A DNA stretch of 50,335 nucleotides from Candidatus Woesearchaeota archaeon (GTDB lineage Archaea; Nanobdellota; Nanobdellia; SCGC-AAA011-G17; GW2011-AR18), in NCBI GenBank assembly GCA_016179945.1, contig JACPCE010000016.1, positions 938-51,272 of the forward strand. Direction: 5' to 3'. Shown here piece after piece: positions 30,501 to 39,528 of this stretch (positions are counted from its first letter, which is position 1; the number at the start of each line of letters is the position of its first letter). Both the position numbers and the translations under genes were made by a program. The notes below the pieces were generated by a model. It did no database searches and was not told the origin of the DNA. It worked only from the letters and a program-made list of their open reading frames with translations.

Positions 30501-31313
30501 GAAGAATCTGAAAATGCCAGTGAACTAATAAAAACTTTTGTTAATGGGCAGTTTTTCCTGGATGAAGTTAAATCAATAAAAGAGATAGAGTTAGAAAATG
30601 GAGAGTATGTATATGATCTATCAGTAGAACCTTGTCAGAATTTCATAGGCGGTTTTGGCGGCATCATGTTGCACAATACTGAAGCATTCGCATTGTTTGA
30701 GGCAATGCGTGTTGGAGCTCTTGCTAATACTGTGGCAGGAACAATTCATGGTGATTCTCCGTATGGTGTTTTTGATAGGATTGTGAATGACCTTCAAGTT
30801 CCTAGAACAAGCTTCAAAGCAATAGACTTAATTATTGTAGCAAATCCAGTTAGATCTGCAGATGGTTTGCATAGGTACAGAAGAGTAACACAAATTACAG
30901 AAGTAAGAAAAGATTGGGAAACAGACCCTCTTGCAGAAGGTGGTTTTGTAGATTTAATGAAATATGATAGTAAAACAGATACTTTAGTTCCAACAGAAGA
31001 ATTAATCAATGGTGATTCTGAAATAATAAAATCTATAGCTTCTAATATAAAAGAGTGGGCTGGAAATTGGGGTGCAGTATGGGAAAATATTTTATTAAGA
31101 TCAAAAATGAAAAGAACAATATTAGATTATGCAAAAAAATACAACATTCCGGATTTGTTGGAAGCAAAATCAATTATACAATTAAATGACGAATTTCACA
31201 GAGCTAGCGATATTGTTAGCCAGGAACAAGGAAAGTTAGATAATGAAAAAATATTTTTTTACTGGGAAGAATCATTAAAAAAATATATTAAGTTAAATTA
31301 TAAAATTCAATAA
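27504..31313 (+). CDS. Type IV pilus/archaellum secretion ATPase (VirB11/ArlI-like) containing an intein
   Basis: GTRGSGKTSVLGSVLVEIMRKYRVITIEDVRELP; GEIRS / TEAFALFEAMRVGALANTVAGTIHGDSPYGVFDRIVNDL extein interrupted by about 506 aa with intein motifs. Confidence 0.95.
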   Translation: MVLFKKKVKPGEHEVVKEGAEEVIHINYESYPRLPSIEDDAIVMASVIEKLSQSPSVNRVVFHQKKKYEYGYSQTQMLIEVAQIYNHFIKQKNILTQAALEVFGSLPDTSLRIKNLQNIILNLLRTDPIGAFVESKRLLREEKINLSKNPTEEYKAAVQPYLSVLTEIYSLLAGTKIIAIAKDSIDGYGGGRTEYKKIFHPTIIPDFMYTRLAATPPLDGELLDSYFVSKNTHIQLFNTKETIKPLYHVNPPEFQISEDKYELLELARKVLAEHQPKAEEFIDPEKMRDTFFNIGRDLITELSQHKKIDLKFNEIEELANILVRYTVGFGLIESLLQDDNVQDIAINSPAGSTPIFIVHGKYDECITNIVPSIEDAESWASKFRLISARPLDEANPVLDTELTIPGARARVAIISRPLNPTGLAFSIRRHRDKPWTLPLFIKNGMIDDLAAGLLSFIIDGNRSILVAGTRGSGKTSVLGSVLVEIMRKYRVITIEDVRELPVDVLIDLGYNLQAMKVRSALLKSGSELGADEGIRTSLRMGDSSLIVGEIRSSIKGNEKVLIIDNGETKRIEIKNLEGKDISNIYIPSMDFDLKFKLKRIIGFIKHPKRKKLLEVTTKTGRKITVTPDHSLFTHKNFKIIPIECHNLKEGSKIIIPEKLPSNYNNINSINLFEMLEDENCRVEGYEEDLRQIIKKIGYKKASEISSCTQDIYQYLRSGIQHSNISISDFKKLSQEANQNFNTKTLQIRRGTSEKLPANIHITKDFCRFLGYYVAEGYTQESGSVVFSNGDEVIIKDIIKSSENLFGITPYVRQTRSLGISTQITLNNKILGLMIKKLGCGRIAIEKRVPPIVFGLSEDKICEFLKGYFDGDGSQTSKLSSGNRIACSTISKGLADDLMYLLLNLGIVARTYEKKERSSIGKHNNYIIEFKQRKYVELFIKKIGFKKYKKTLINRGASHSKQNNVDYNIEILEKNVKLKRKFRHLRRHNSCGKEYLKKVVEESENASELIKTFVNGQFFLDEVKSIKEIELENGEYVYDLSVEPCQNFIGGFGGIMLHNTEAFALFEAMRVGALANTVAGTIHGDSPYGVFDRIVNDLQVPRTSFKAIDLIIVANPVRSADGLHRYRRVTQITEVRKDWETDPLAEGGFVDLMKYDSKTDTLVPTEELINGDSEIIKSIASNIKEWAGNWGAVWENILLRSKMKRTILDYAKKYNIPDLLEAKSIIQLNDEFHRASDIVSQEQGKLDNEKIFFYWEESLKKYIKLNYKIQ
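29160..30677 (+). mobile_element. Intein with LAGLIDADG homing endonuclease inside the secretion ATPase
   Basis: N-terminal Ser (SIKGNEKVLIIDNGE), VTPDHSLFTH block B, FLGYYVAEGY and FLKGYFDGDGSQ dodecapeptides, VYDLSVEPCQNFIGGFGGIMLHN blocks F/G, then T(+1)EAFALF. Confidence 0.93.
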
Positions 31314-31314
31314 A

Positions 31315-31549
31315 ATGGATCTATTTAAATTAGTAGGCGTGTTAGGAATAATTTTAATAGCTATTGGCATATTGATAAAAAAAGAAAATATCAAGACGTA
31401 TTTTATATCTTGGGGGGCCCGGTTTAGAGATATACAGTATTTACATAAAAGATATTATTTTTATAATACTTCAAACAATATTTACTCTTGTAGCAGTTTA
31501 CGATTTAATTAAAGTAAGAGGTAATAGAAAAGTCCTCCGAAAGAGTTAA
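31315..31549 (+). pseudogene. Small two-TM membrane protein with a +1 frameshift
   Basis: MDLFKLVGVLGIILIAIGILIKK then frame change at the A7 run (31377-31383); continued frame KKISRRILYLGGPGLEIYSIYIKDIIFIILQTIFTLVAVYDLIKVRGNRKVLRKS*. Confidence 0.6.
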
Positions 31550-31592
31550 ATTGACGTTCTCTAATAACAATTTAATAAAAAGAGGTTGGTTT

Positions 31593-33770
31593 ATGCCCGA
31601 AGAAGATATAAAGGAAATTATAGAGAAGTATAAGGCCAAGGTTGAGAAATATGTAGATGTAGAAACAGAAGGTGCAGCAGGCTCAGAATCACTTAAGGCT
31701 TTTTCCAAAGAATACTTAAAATTTAGAGAAGAAGTTTTGTCAAAAAAAGTAACAAGATATGAAAAATGGTGCAGCACAGCAGAAAATATAATTAAATTAA
31801 AACCATCAGAAAAAATTCTTCCAAAATTGCAAGAAGCAATAAATACATCGCATCTTAATATAACTCCAGCCGGAGCAGCTAGTTTTGCAGCTTTAGCAAG
31901 TTTATTAATTATATTTCTTGGAGCTTTAATATCAGTAGCTTTTTATTTAATATCAAATGAATTTCCAATTTTTACACTATTAATGTTTTTAATAATAGCT
32001 TTAGTTGCTCTAAATTATTTCAATAAATTGCCAATTTATCTGGCTACAAGATGGCGTCTTAGAGCTAGCAATCAGATGGTTCTTGCAATTTTATATATTG
32101 TTATTTACATGAGGCACACTTCAAACCTGGAACATGCAATTAAATTTGCAGCACAACACATAGAAACACCACTGTCATTAGATTTAAGAAAGATTTTCTG
32201 GGACATGGAAACTGGAAAATTCCCAACAATAAAAGAATCCATTGATAATTATTTAGAAACATGGCGTCATTACAATCTCGAGTTTGTTACAGCATTCCAT
32301 TTAATTGAATCTTCTCTTTATGAACCTACAGAATCAAGAAGAAATGATCTGCTTGACAAAGGATTAAATGTAATACTTGAAGGAACATATGAAAAGATGC
32401 TGCATTATGCTCAAGACGTTAAAGGTCCTGTAACAACACTGCACATGTTGGGTGTAATTCTTCCAATACTTGGTTTAGTCGTTTTTCCTCTTATTGGAGC
32501 TTTTTTACAAGGTTTAGTAAAATGGTATCATCTGGCATTTTTATATAATATTGTTCTTCCAATATTAGTATTTTCACTCGGAATGAATATTTTATCTAAA
32601 AGACCAACAGGTTATGGCGAATCAAAAGTTGCAGAAAAAGTTTATGAAAAAGCATTTGATCCATTTTGGTTGTGTTTTTTTGTTGCAGGGTTCCTTATCA
32701 TAATTGGATTGTTTCCATTATTATTCCAAGCAATAGAAACTCCAAAATTTGCTCCAAATCAAAAATGTGCTATTGGAGATATAGATCTTGGCAGTATTCT
32801 TGGCTGTTTCTTTGGATACGTTGGTTTTGGAGACTCTGTTTTTGGTCCATTTGGAATTGGTGCATTGCTCCTTAGTTTTTTTATACCTGCAGGAGTAGCA
32901 GTGGGTTTAGGTTTATATTACAAGCTAAAAAGCAAAAAAGTTATAGAATTAAGAAATGAAACAAAACAATTAGAAAGTGAATTTGCAAGTGCACTTTTTC
33001 AATTAGGTAACAGGGTTGGTGATGGAATTCCAGTAGAACTGGCATTTAGTAAAGTAGCTCAAACAATGGAAGGTACACCATCAGGTAATTTCTTTAAATT
33101 AGTCGATACAAATATAAGACAACTTGGAATGGGGGTAGAAGAAGCAATATTCAATGAAAAAAATGGGGCAATTTTAGCATATCCATCACCATTAATAGAA
33201 AGTTCAATGGAAGTTCTTCTTGAGAGTTCAAGAAAAGGACCGCACATAGTTTCTCAGTCATTAATAAGTATCTCAACATATATAGACAGAATTCATAAAG
33301 TAGCAGAACGTCTTAAAGATTTGCTTGCAGAAGTTATATCTTCTATGAAGGCTCAAATATCTTTTCTAACACCAGCAATTGCAGGAATTGTTGTAGGAAT
33401 TTCTTCAATGATTGTTAATATTATTGTAGCCTTAAATTTGAAAATATCAAGTTTTACTCTAGAATCTGGAGCAGAATCTGCAGGCACAGCAGGAGGTTTA
33501 ACAACAATTGTAGATTTATTTAAAATAGATGGAATAATACCTGGTTATTTTTTTCAATTAGTTGTGGGTATCTATGTAGTGCAGCTTGCATATATATTAA
33601 CAATAATGCAGAATGGAATAGAAAACGGAACTGATAAAATAAATGAGCAGCACCTGCTTGGTACTAATTTAATAAGAAGTTTTCTAATATATGCAGTAAT
33701 TGCACTTATTGTTACTGTTTTATTTAGTTCAATGGCACAAGGCTTATTATCACAAGAGCTAACAGGCTAA
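31593..33770 (+). CDS. TadC/ArlJ-like type II secretion F-domain platform protein (two F-domain halves)
   Basis: LRASNQMVLAILYIVIYMRHTSNLEHAIKFAAQHIETPLSLDLRKIFWDMETGKFPTIKESI...; second half LFQLGNRVGDGIPVELAFSKVAQTMEGTPSGNFFKLVDTNIRQLG; multiple TM; MPEEDIKEI start after AGAGGTTGG. Confidence 0.85.
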   Translation: MPEEDIKEIIEKYKAKVEKYVDVETEGAAGSESLKAFSKEYLKFREEVLSKKVTRYEKWCSTAENIIKLKPSEKILPKLQEAINTSHLNITPAGAASFAALASLLIIFLGALISVAFYLISNEFPIFTLLMFLIIALVALNYFNKLPIYLATRWRLRASNQMVLAILYIVIYMRHTSNLEHAIKFAAQHIETPLSLDLRKIFWDMETGKFPTIKESIDNYLETWRHYNLEFVTAFHLIESSLYEPTESRRNDLLDKGLNVILEGTYEKMLHYAQDVKGPVTTLHMLGVILPILGLVVFPLIGAFLQGLVKWYHLAFLYNIVLPILVFSLGMNILSKRPTGYGESKVAEKVYEKAFDPFWLCFFVAGFLIIIGLFPLLFQAIETPKFAPNQKCAIGDIDLGSILGCFFGYVGFGDSVFGPFGIGALLLSFFIPAGVAVGLGLYYKLKSKKVIELRNETKQLESEFASALFQLGNRVGDGIPVELAFSKVAQTMEGTPSGNFFKLVDTNIRQLGMGVEEAIFNEKNGAILAYPSPLIESSMEVLLESSRKGPHIVSQSLISISTYIDRIHKVAERLKDLLAEVISSMKAQISFLTPAIAGIVVGISSMIVNIIVALNLKISSFTLESGAESAGTAGGLTTIVDLFKIDGIIPGYFFQLVVGIYVVQLAYILTIMQNGIENGTDKINEQHLLGTNLIRSFLIYAVIALIVTVLFSSMAQGLLSQELTG

Positions 33771-33804
33771 AAAGGTTTATAAATAAAATTTGTCCTTAAA
33801 TTAT

Positions 33805-33939
33805 ATGCAAAGCAAAAAAGGTGAAGAAAGAACTACATTATATGTGGTTTTTATTTTAATAGTTTTAGTAATTCTTATTATTATTTTATATAAATTATTC
33901 CAGTCTAAAATAGTTTCAGGAGTATTAAAAGGAATATGA
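33805..33939 (+). CDS. Small pilin-like single-TM protein
   Basis: MQSKKGEERTTLYVVFILIVLVILIIILYKLFQSKIVSGVLKGI*; ATGA overlap with the next gene; not in the ORF track. Confidence 0.55.
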   Translation: MQSKKGEERTTLYVVFILIVLVILIIILYKLFQSKIVSGVLKGI

Positions 33940-35132
33940 AAAAAGGACTTGTTGGTATAACTTTAATAATCGCGCTAATTATTTTTGGAATAACCCTATC
34001 AGTTTGGATTGCATTTCAAATGGGAATATCTCAAAAGCTTCTTGGATCTAATGTACAGGTAATAAGTACTTGGGTAAAAGCAAGAGGAGCTACAGCAGGA
34101 ACAAGCATAATTGTGCCAGAAGAAATACCAGTTATAGATTTAGAACCCCCACTAAAAATAAAATCAAGAGAGGAATTATTATGGAAGGCAGGCAAGTCCC
34201 CTGCAGCATATAAAGAAATAGCAAACAGCATGATTGATTGCTGGAATGCTTTTGAAAGAGGAAATATAGATTTTTTAAATAAAATCGAGAAAAATACATT
34301 TTGTTTTCAGTGCCGCGCAATTACTTTTTCAGATGAAATAAAAAAAGAAGGGACACCAATGGTTGATTTTAATAGGTATCTTAATGATACAAGAACAAGG
34401 GGCCAAAACAGTTTAACCTACTTGCAGTATCTTGCCAATGATCCAAATTATTTCTTGTCAGAAGAAGATTTAGCAGACGACAAAATTATAGCAGACAAGG
34501 ATTTCTATATTTTCTTATACGCAGCCTCAGGAAGGGGCATAGGAAATATAGTATCTAATCTTTTATTGGGTGATGATGTTGTCCCAGAAGGAGAAGAAAA
34601 AAAGACTTTTAGACCTACAGAAGTTACTAGGCCGCAAGCAGAATCTTCAGGTTTAAGTGCAAGTGAAAAAGCAGAGTTAGCAATAGCAGGAGTAACAACA
34701 AGTGCAATAGGAACCCCAGTAGCTACATATGTTGCAAAAGAAAAACTAAAAGAAGTTGTATCACAAAACTTTGCAAAAGAATTAGCAAAAGAATTGGGAA
34801 CACAAACAGTGCGTTCTGAAGCAGCGGTTGGAAGATTAACACTTGAAGTTGCCAAAGATGGTTCTAGAAAAGTTACAATGCAAGTCGCAAAATTAGCAAC
34901 TGAAAAAGCATCAGAAAAAGCAATACAAAAAGCAGCTGAAAAAGCAGCAACCAGAGCAATGGCACCAGCTCTTGCCAGAGTTGGAATTAAATTTATTCCT
35001 ATAGTTGGTTGGGGAATTACTATTGCAACTGCTGCATATGGTGGATATCAAGTTATTTGGGGAGAAAAACCGTTTATTGCAAAAGTCATGATTGTAGAGC
35101 CAGAAAAGGTGTATCAAATATGCAACTTATGA
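33936..35132 (+). CDS. N-anchored pilus-locus protein with Ala-rich amphipathic region and C-terminal hydrophobic hairpin
   Basis: MKKGLVGITLIIALIIFGITLSVWIAF; KLATEKASEKAIQKAAEKAATRAMAPALARVGIKFIPIVGWGITIATAAYGGYQVIWG. Confidence 0.6.
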   Translation: MKKGLVGITLIIALIIFGITLSVWIAFQMGISQKLLGSNVQVISTWVKARGATAGTSIIVPEEIPVIDLEPPLKIKSREELLWKAGKSPAAYKEIANSMIDCWNAFERGNIDFLNKIEKNTFCFQCRAITFSDEIKKEGTPMVDFNRYLNDTRTRGQNSLTYLQYLANDPNYFLSEEDLADDKIIADKDFYIFLYAASGRGIGNIVSNLLLGDDVVPEGEEKKTFRPTEVTRPQAESSGLSASEKAELAIAGVTTSAIGTPVATYVAKEKLKEVVSQNFAKELAKELGTQTVRSEAAVGRLTLEVAKDGSRKVTMQVAKLATEKASEKAIQKAAEKAATRAMAPALARVGIKFIPIVGWGITIATAAYGGYQVIWGEKPFIAKVMIVEPEKVYQICNL

Positions 35133-35284
35133 AAAAGAAAGGAGATCTAGAATTTGATGTAGTATTAAAAATCTTGCTTGCCTTGGTTATACTTTTAATT
35201 ATTCTTGGATTAATATTTATATTCAAGGGGAAAGCAGTAAATATTTTAGAAAAGATTAAAGATGTTTTTAGGTTTGGTGCATAA
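35120..35284 (+). CDS. Small pilin-like single-TM protein
   Basis: MQLMKKKGDLEFDVVLKILLALVILLIILGLIFIFKGKAVNILEKIKDVFRFGA*; C-terminal part of the 35009..35284 ORF with a more plausible start. Confidence 0.5.
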   Translation: MQLMKKKGDLEFDVVLKILLALVILLIILGLIFIFKGKAVNILEKIKDVFRFGA

Positions 35285-36417
35285 TGGCAACAGAACTACC
35301 TTTAAGAAAAGTAATTATGGGATTTCTTGGAATTCTTGTAGTTGGTTTAGCAATATATATAGCATTCATAAGTGTAAGACCGTATACAAGCAAAGGTTTT
35401 CTTGATATTCAAACAACAAATCAAACAGCAGAAGGCGTAGAAACAAAAAATATAAATTTTTACACAGATCTTGTAAAAAATTACAAAGAATGCAAACTTT
35501 CTCCAGATACAAATTGCTTCTGCCCTCTTTTGTTTCAAGGGGCTCCTGAAAATTATATAATAAGTATAACAAATATTCCAGGATCAAAAATTACAACAAT
35601 AACAATGACTGAAAATGCAAAGATGGAAGATTGCGGGGACATTTCTTCAACAGGAGAATTAAAAACAAATACATCAGAGATAGAAAAAGATGCAATTTAT
35701 TTTGAAGATTATTATTTATCTCCAGATACAACAATAATTGAAATATTAAATAATGATGGAACAAGATCAACATATACAGGATTAAAAAAAGAAAGTTTTG
35801 CAAGCGTAAATGAATTGCATTTGTATGGTTCAAAGATGTGTTCTACTAAGGATGTTTCAGGTTCAGATGAAATAGAATTCAAAAATGGTGCTATATATAA
35901 ATTTAATCAAGAAGATACAGCAATATTTTCATACAATTCCAACATTATAAGAGAACAGAGTGGAGATATAGCATCAGAACAAACAAAAGGCCTAAGAAAA
36001 TGTACACCAGCTAAAAATGCATTACTTGCATACGAAGAGTTTAAAAAGTTAGTATCACAAATTAAAGAATGCAAAGATTCAACTTGCACCTATTTTATTA
36101 AACAAAATTCAAAAACAGCATTTCCTCAAGATTATACAGTTACAGCAGTGAACCAAAAAATAATTCTTGAATATAAAGGCCAAGAAGTTAGGTCAGAACA
36201 AATTTCAAAAGAATTTTGTTTATTCAATGATTTTAAAAAAACAACATTAGACCAAGCAGTAAAGTTAACATCACTAAATTTTAATAATTACCTAGTAATA
36301 GAATTTTATCCATTTGATAACAATCTTTGCTTGTTGCCATATACTATAAAAACACTTGCGGATAAGAAAGCATTTGCTGAATCTTCAAAGATAAAAAAAC
36401 CAATTGTGCCAGAGTAA
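35284..36417 (+). CDS. N-anchored extracytoplasmic pilus-locus protein
   Basis: N-terminal TM (VIMGFLGILVVGLAIYIAFI), Cys-containing ectodomain. Confidence 0.55.
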   Translation: MATELPLRKVIMGFLGILVVGLAIYIAFISVRPYTSKGFLDIQTTNQTAEGVETKNINFYTDLVKNYKECKLSPDTNCFCPLLFQGAPENYIISITNIPGSKITTITMTENAKMEDCGDISSTGELKTNTSEIEKDAIYFEDYYLSPDTTIIEILNNDGTRSTYTGLKKESFASVNELHLYGSKMCSTKDVSGSDEIEFKNGAIYKFNQEDTAIFSYNSNIIREQSGDIASEQTKGLRKCTPAKNALLAYEEFKKLVSQIKECKDSTCTYFIKQNSKTAFPQDYTVTAVNQKIILEYKGQEVRSEQISKEFCLFNDFKKTTLDQAVKLTSLNFNNYLVIEFYPFDNNLCLLPYTIKTLADKKAFAESSKIKKPIVPE

Positions 36418-36469
36418 CCAAAAGCTTTATATAGAAAAGTCTTAATTTAATGAATAAAAGGTGTGATAA

Positions 36470-36919
36470 ATGTTTAATAAAAAAGCCCAAGGAATGCCGA
36501 TGAATGTTATTATCATCGCAATAATTGTCCTTGTTGTTCTTGTAATTTTAATAGCTTTCTTTGCTGGTGGATTTGGAAGTGTTGTAGGAAAAGTTAGAGA
36601 TTTATTCACAGGCACTACAGCAGGCCAGTCAAGAGATGTAGTGATACAAACATGTCAAAACTTATGTGATACAGCTAAAGTATTGCCAGAAGGATCACAA
36701 CAATTCTCAGGTTTTTGTAAACAATCTTTTGTAGTTGATGATGATTCAAATTCAAATACACCGCCGAAAAGAATGGCATGTGGAAGGGACTCAAAAGATA
36801 AAGTTCTAAGATCTGATACACAAATTGCAAAATCTGACGAAGCTAAAAAAGTTCAAAATCCAGGTACAGGTCAATCTTACGATACTTTAGGCGTTGATTG
36901 TATAGATATTACCTGCTAA
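36470..36919 (+). CDS. Pilin-like protein with class III-type signal
   Basis: MFNKKAQGMPMNVIIIAIIVLVVLVILIAFFAGGFG; Cys-bearing C-terminal domain. Confidence 0.6.
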   Translation: MFNKKAQGMPMNVIIIAIIVLVVLVILIAFFAGGFGSVVGKVRDLFTGTTAGQSRDVVIQTCQNLCDTAKVLPEGSQQFSGFCKQSFVVDDDSNSNTPPKRMACGRDSKDKVLRSDTQIAKSDEAKKVQNPGTGQSYDTLGVDCIDITC

Positions 36920-36920
36920 A

Positions 36921-37097
36921 ATGTCTAAAAAAGGAATGACTTTATCACTTGAAACAGTAGTTATAGCAATTATAATTCTTGTAGTTTTAATTCTTGTTTT
37001 AGTGTTTGTTTTGAAATATGGTGGACAACTAACTTCAAGTTTAGGAGAACAAGCAAAAACAACTGCAAAATTAGTTCCAAACATAACAACACCATAA
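36921..37097 (+). CDS. Short pilin-like protein
   Basis: MSKKGMTLSLETVVIAIIILVVLILVLVFVLKYGGQLTSSLGEQAKTTAKLVPNITTP*; absent from the ORF track because it is short. Confidence 0.6.
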   Translation: MSKKGMTLSLETVVIAIIILVVLILVLVFVLKYGGQLTSSLGEQAKTTAKLVPNITTP

Positions 37098-37141
37098 GTA
37101 ATATATATCATTTAATTCTTTATTATATTTAAAAGAGGAAT

Positions 37142-38128
37142 ATGAAAAATAAAAAAGCAACAGAAAATATAATGCTGGAAATATTAATGGGTGCCGTGGT
37201 AGGTTTAATAGCTGTGATAATTTTTATTGGCATTGGAAAAGTCTATAGTTCTGTTTTTCTTTCACAGCAAAATGTTGATTGCACAAACAGTAAATTTTGG
37301 GATTCTGCAAGAGGATTAAGGGACGTTTTAAAAGACGTCGACAGCAAAGGTTACGGAGAGTTTACATTTTATAATAATAACTGTAATTTAGTAAGTTTTA
37401 CATCAACACAGGAAAATAAAATAAAATATCAATATTCAATACCAAATCAACCTTTGTTATGTTTGTGTTCAATTGACGATGAAACATGTCAGCCATATGC
37501 TTGCTACAAATTCAAGAATTTTAACAGAATTAATGCAGAACAGTTCACAACACAGAATTTAAAGTCATATGTATTTCTAAAATTTATTAAAGATGGAAAA
37601 ACCTTAAGAATAAATTATTTAGGCGATGAAAAGCCAATAGAACCTCTTGAATATAATAAGCCAAAGACGCAAACAAAATTAGATCAAGAAGGCCTGATTT
37701 ATTACATGCTTGTAGTGTTTAAAAATAAAGATATCAAGGGATTTACTCCAATAATAAAAACACGTAACTTCCTTGTGCCAGAAGGAGTAAATAATATAGA
37801 AGGATTTACAAAAATATTCGATATAGAATTAGCTGAGCCATCACAATATGAAGTAATAGAAGAAGATTTTTTGGAAAAGCATGAATCAATAAGTCCTGAT
37901 TTAGTTAAAATAGCAGTATTAACATTGTCTATTTCAAAAGAAAAATATAACTCTCTTTCAGAAGAACAAAAAAATAAAATAAATTTATATTATAGATCAG
38001 GCACAGAATGGAGAAATTCATCAATGTATTGTTCAGAACAAGAAAATGAAGTCTTATGTAACACAGTAATAAGGGAATTTTCTAATAATTTTGCTATAAG
38101 TACAATAGAAACAAAACAAAAAACATGA
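37142..38128 (+). CDS. Pilin-like N-anchored protein
   Basis: MKNKKATENIMLEILMGAVVGLIAVIIFIGIGKVY; Cys-rich ectodomain CLCSIDDETCQPYACYKF. Confidence 0.55.
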   Translation: MKNKKATENIMLEILMGAVVGLIAVIIFIGIGKVYSSVFLSQQNVDCTNSKFWDSARGLRDVLKDVDSKGYGEFTFYNNNCNLVSFTSTQENKIKYQYSIPNQPLLCLCSIDDETCQPYACYKFKNFNRINAEQFTTQNLKSYVFLKFIKDGKTLRINYLGDEKPIEPLEYNKPKTQTKLDQEGLIYYMLVVFKNKDIKGFTPIIKTRNFLVPEGVNNIEGFTKIFDIELAEPSQYEVIEEDFLEKHESISPDLVKIAVLTLSISKEKYNSLSEEQKNKINLYYRSGTEWRNSSMYCSEQENEVLCNTVIREFSNNFAISTIETKQKT

Positions 38129-38487
38129 ACAAAAAAGCAACTTCAAAAAGTCTTTTAGAATGGATACTTCATCTTGTATTAATTTTGTTTGTTATAATAA
38201 CTTTTTTGGGTATAACTTCAAAAATAAAAGACAATAGACTTCATACTCTTAGAGTAGAAGCAAGGGATTATTCATTTACTAGAGATATTGTATCTATTGC
38301 TAACAAAATAGAATATAATTACAGAGTTAAGGAAAATATTACAATAACAGCAGATGAAAACAAATGTTTGATTCAAGCGAAATATGCAAAGGACAGAACT
38401 CCGCCTGTAAATTTCTTTTGTGGTCTGGATAAAACATCAAAAATCAATGAGGAAACAAGCAACAATATAATAAAAATAAAAAAATGA
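38125..38487 (+). CDS. Pilin-like N-anchored protein
   Basis: MNKKATSKSLLEWILHLVLILFVIITFLGI; ATGA overlap with upstream gene. Confidence 0.55.
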   Translation: MNKKATSKSLLEWILHLVLILFVIITFLGITSKIKDNRLHTLRVEARDYSFTRDIVSIANKIEYNYRVKENITITADENKCLIQAKYAKDRTPPVNFFCGLDKTSKINEETSNNIIKIKK

Positions 38488-38963
38488 ACAAAAAAGGCCT
38501 ATTTAATATAACTGAATTTATTATATTTTTTATATTCATAATAATAGGTGCAATGTTCATTGTTCTTGTCGGTTTTAATTATCTTAATGAAAAAATAGAA
38601 ACTACAAAACTTGAAACATTTATCCTTACAAAAAAATTAATTAATTCAGAGTCTTGCTTGGCTTATAAACAAGACAACAAACTACAAACAGGAGTTGTTA
38701 ATTTAGATAGGTTAAATACAAACATATTAATTAACTGCTACAGCAAAGAAGGTTTAGGTTATGTAGTTAAGATTAAATCCTTGGATGGAAAATTGCTAAA
38801 ATCAGCAGATAATTTAAATGAACTGCAAAAAACAAGGCTTCCAATATGCAAAACCATTCCAAAACACAAGTGTATGGCAAGAGAAGATATGATATTATAT
38901 TATGACAAAGGAGAAATAAAAACAGGCCTTATAAAAATAGAGGTGATAAACTTTGTTGGGTAA
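38484..38963 (+). CDS. Pilin-like N-anchored protein
   Basis: MNKKGLFNITEFIIFFIFIIIGAMFIVLVGF; overlapping operon arrangement. Confidence 0.55.
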   Translation: MNKKGLFNITEFIIFFIFIIIGAMFIVLVGFNYLNEKIETTKLETFILTKKLINSESCLAYKQDNKLQTGVVNLDRLNTNILINCYSKEGLGYVVKIKSLDGKLLKSADNLNELQKTRLPICKTIPKHKCMAREDMILYYDKGEIKTGLIKIEVINFVG

Positions 38964-39528
38964 AAAAGGCGGATATGAACTTCCAATGATTCTTGTTCCT
39001 GCTGTAGCCATTTTTACTTTAACACTAATAGTTTTCGGAATTTTATTTTTTTCAACTAATTTATTTAAAAATCCAGATAAAATAATTAGACCAGCACATT
39101 ATGGTGATGATTCTAAATTAATTACAATACTAAAATCTAGAACAGAAATACAAGAAAATCAGGAAAAATTAATAATAGCAGAGCTAATTTCTCTTGCATA
39201 CACAAAGCCAGAGTACAAACAAAATTTAACATCTGAGTTAAACAAATTACTTATAAAATTGCCAAAACCATCAAAAGGTAAGGATTTAGCAGAAGTAGAG
39301 GTTGTCACACCAAAATCAGTCTCAGCATCTTTGCAAAAGGCTAATTGGAATATAAAAATAAAGATAGAAGATGAATTATTTTTACATGCGGGAGAAGAAA
39401 GCATTGCAGGATCAGAATATTTTGTGCAGAAAGCAGCAATACCAATAACTAACAAAAAAATAGCAAATATTATATTATATTTAGATTGTTTTTCATGTTC
39501 AGGGGAGGCAATAGATGATATTGCATAA
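38953..39528 (+). CDS. Pilin-like N-anchored protein
   Basis: MLGKKGGYELPMILVPAVAIFTLTLIVFGILFF. Confidence 0.55.
   Translation: MLGKKGGYELPMILVPAVAIFTLTLIVFGILFFSTNLFKNPDKIIRPAHYGDDSKLITILKSRTEIQENQEKLIIAELISLAYTKPEYKQNLTSELNKLLIKLPKPSKGKDLAEVEVVTPKSVSASLQKANWNIKIKIEDELFLHAGEESIAGSEYFVQKAAIPITNKKIANIILYLDCFSCSGEAIDDIA

Noticed and set aside
35009-35119. N-terminal extension of the 35009..35284 ORF
   Set aside because: It overlaps the 33936..35132 gene out of frame; the ATG at 35120 gives a typical pilin-like start.
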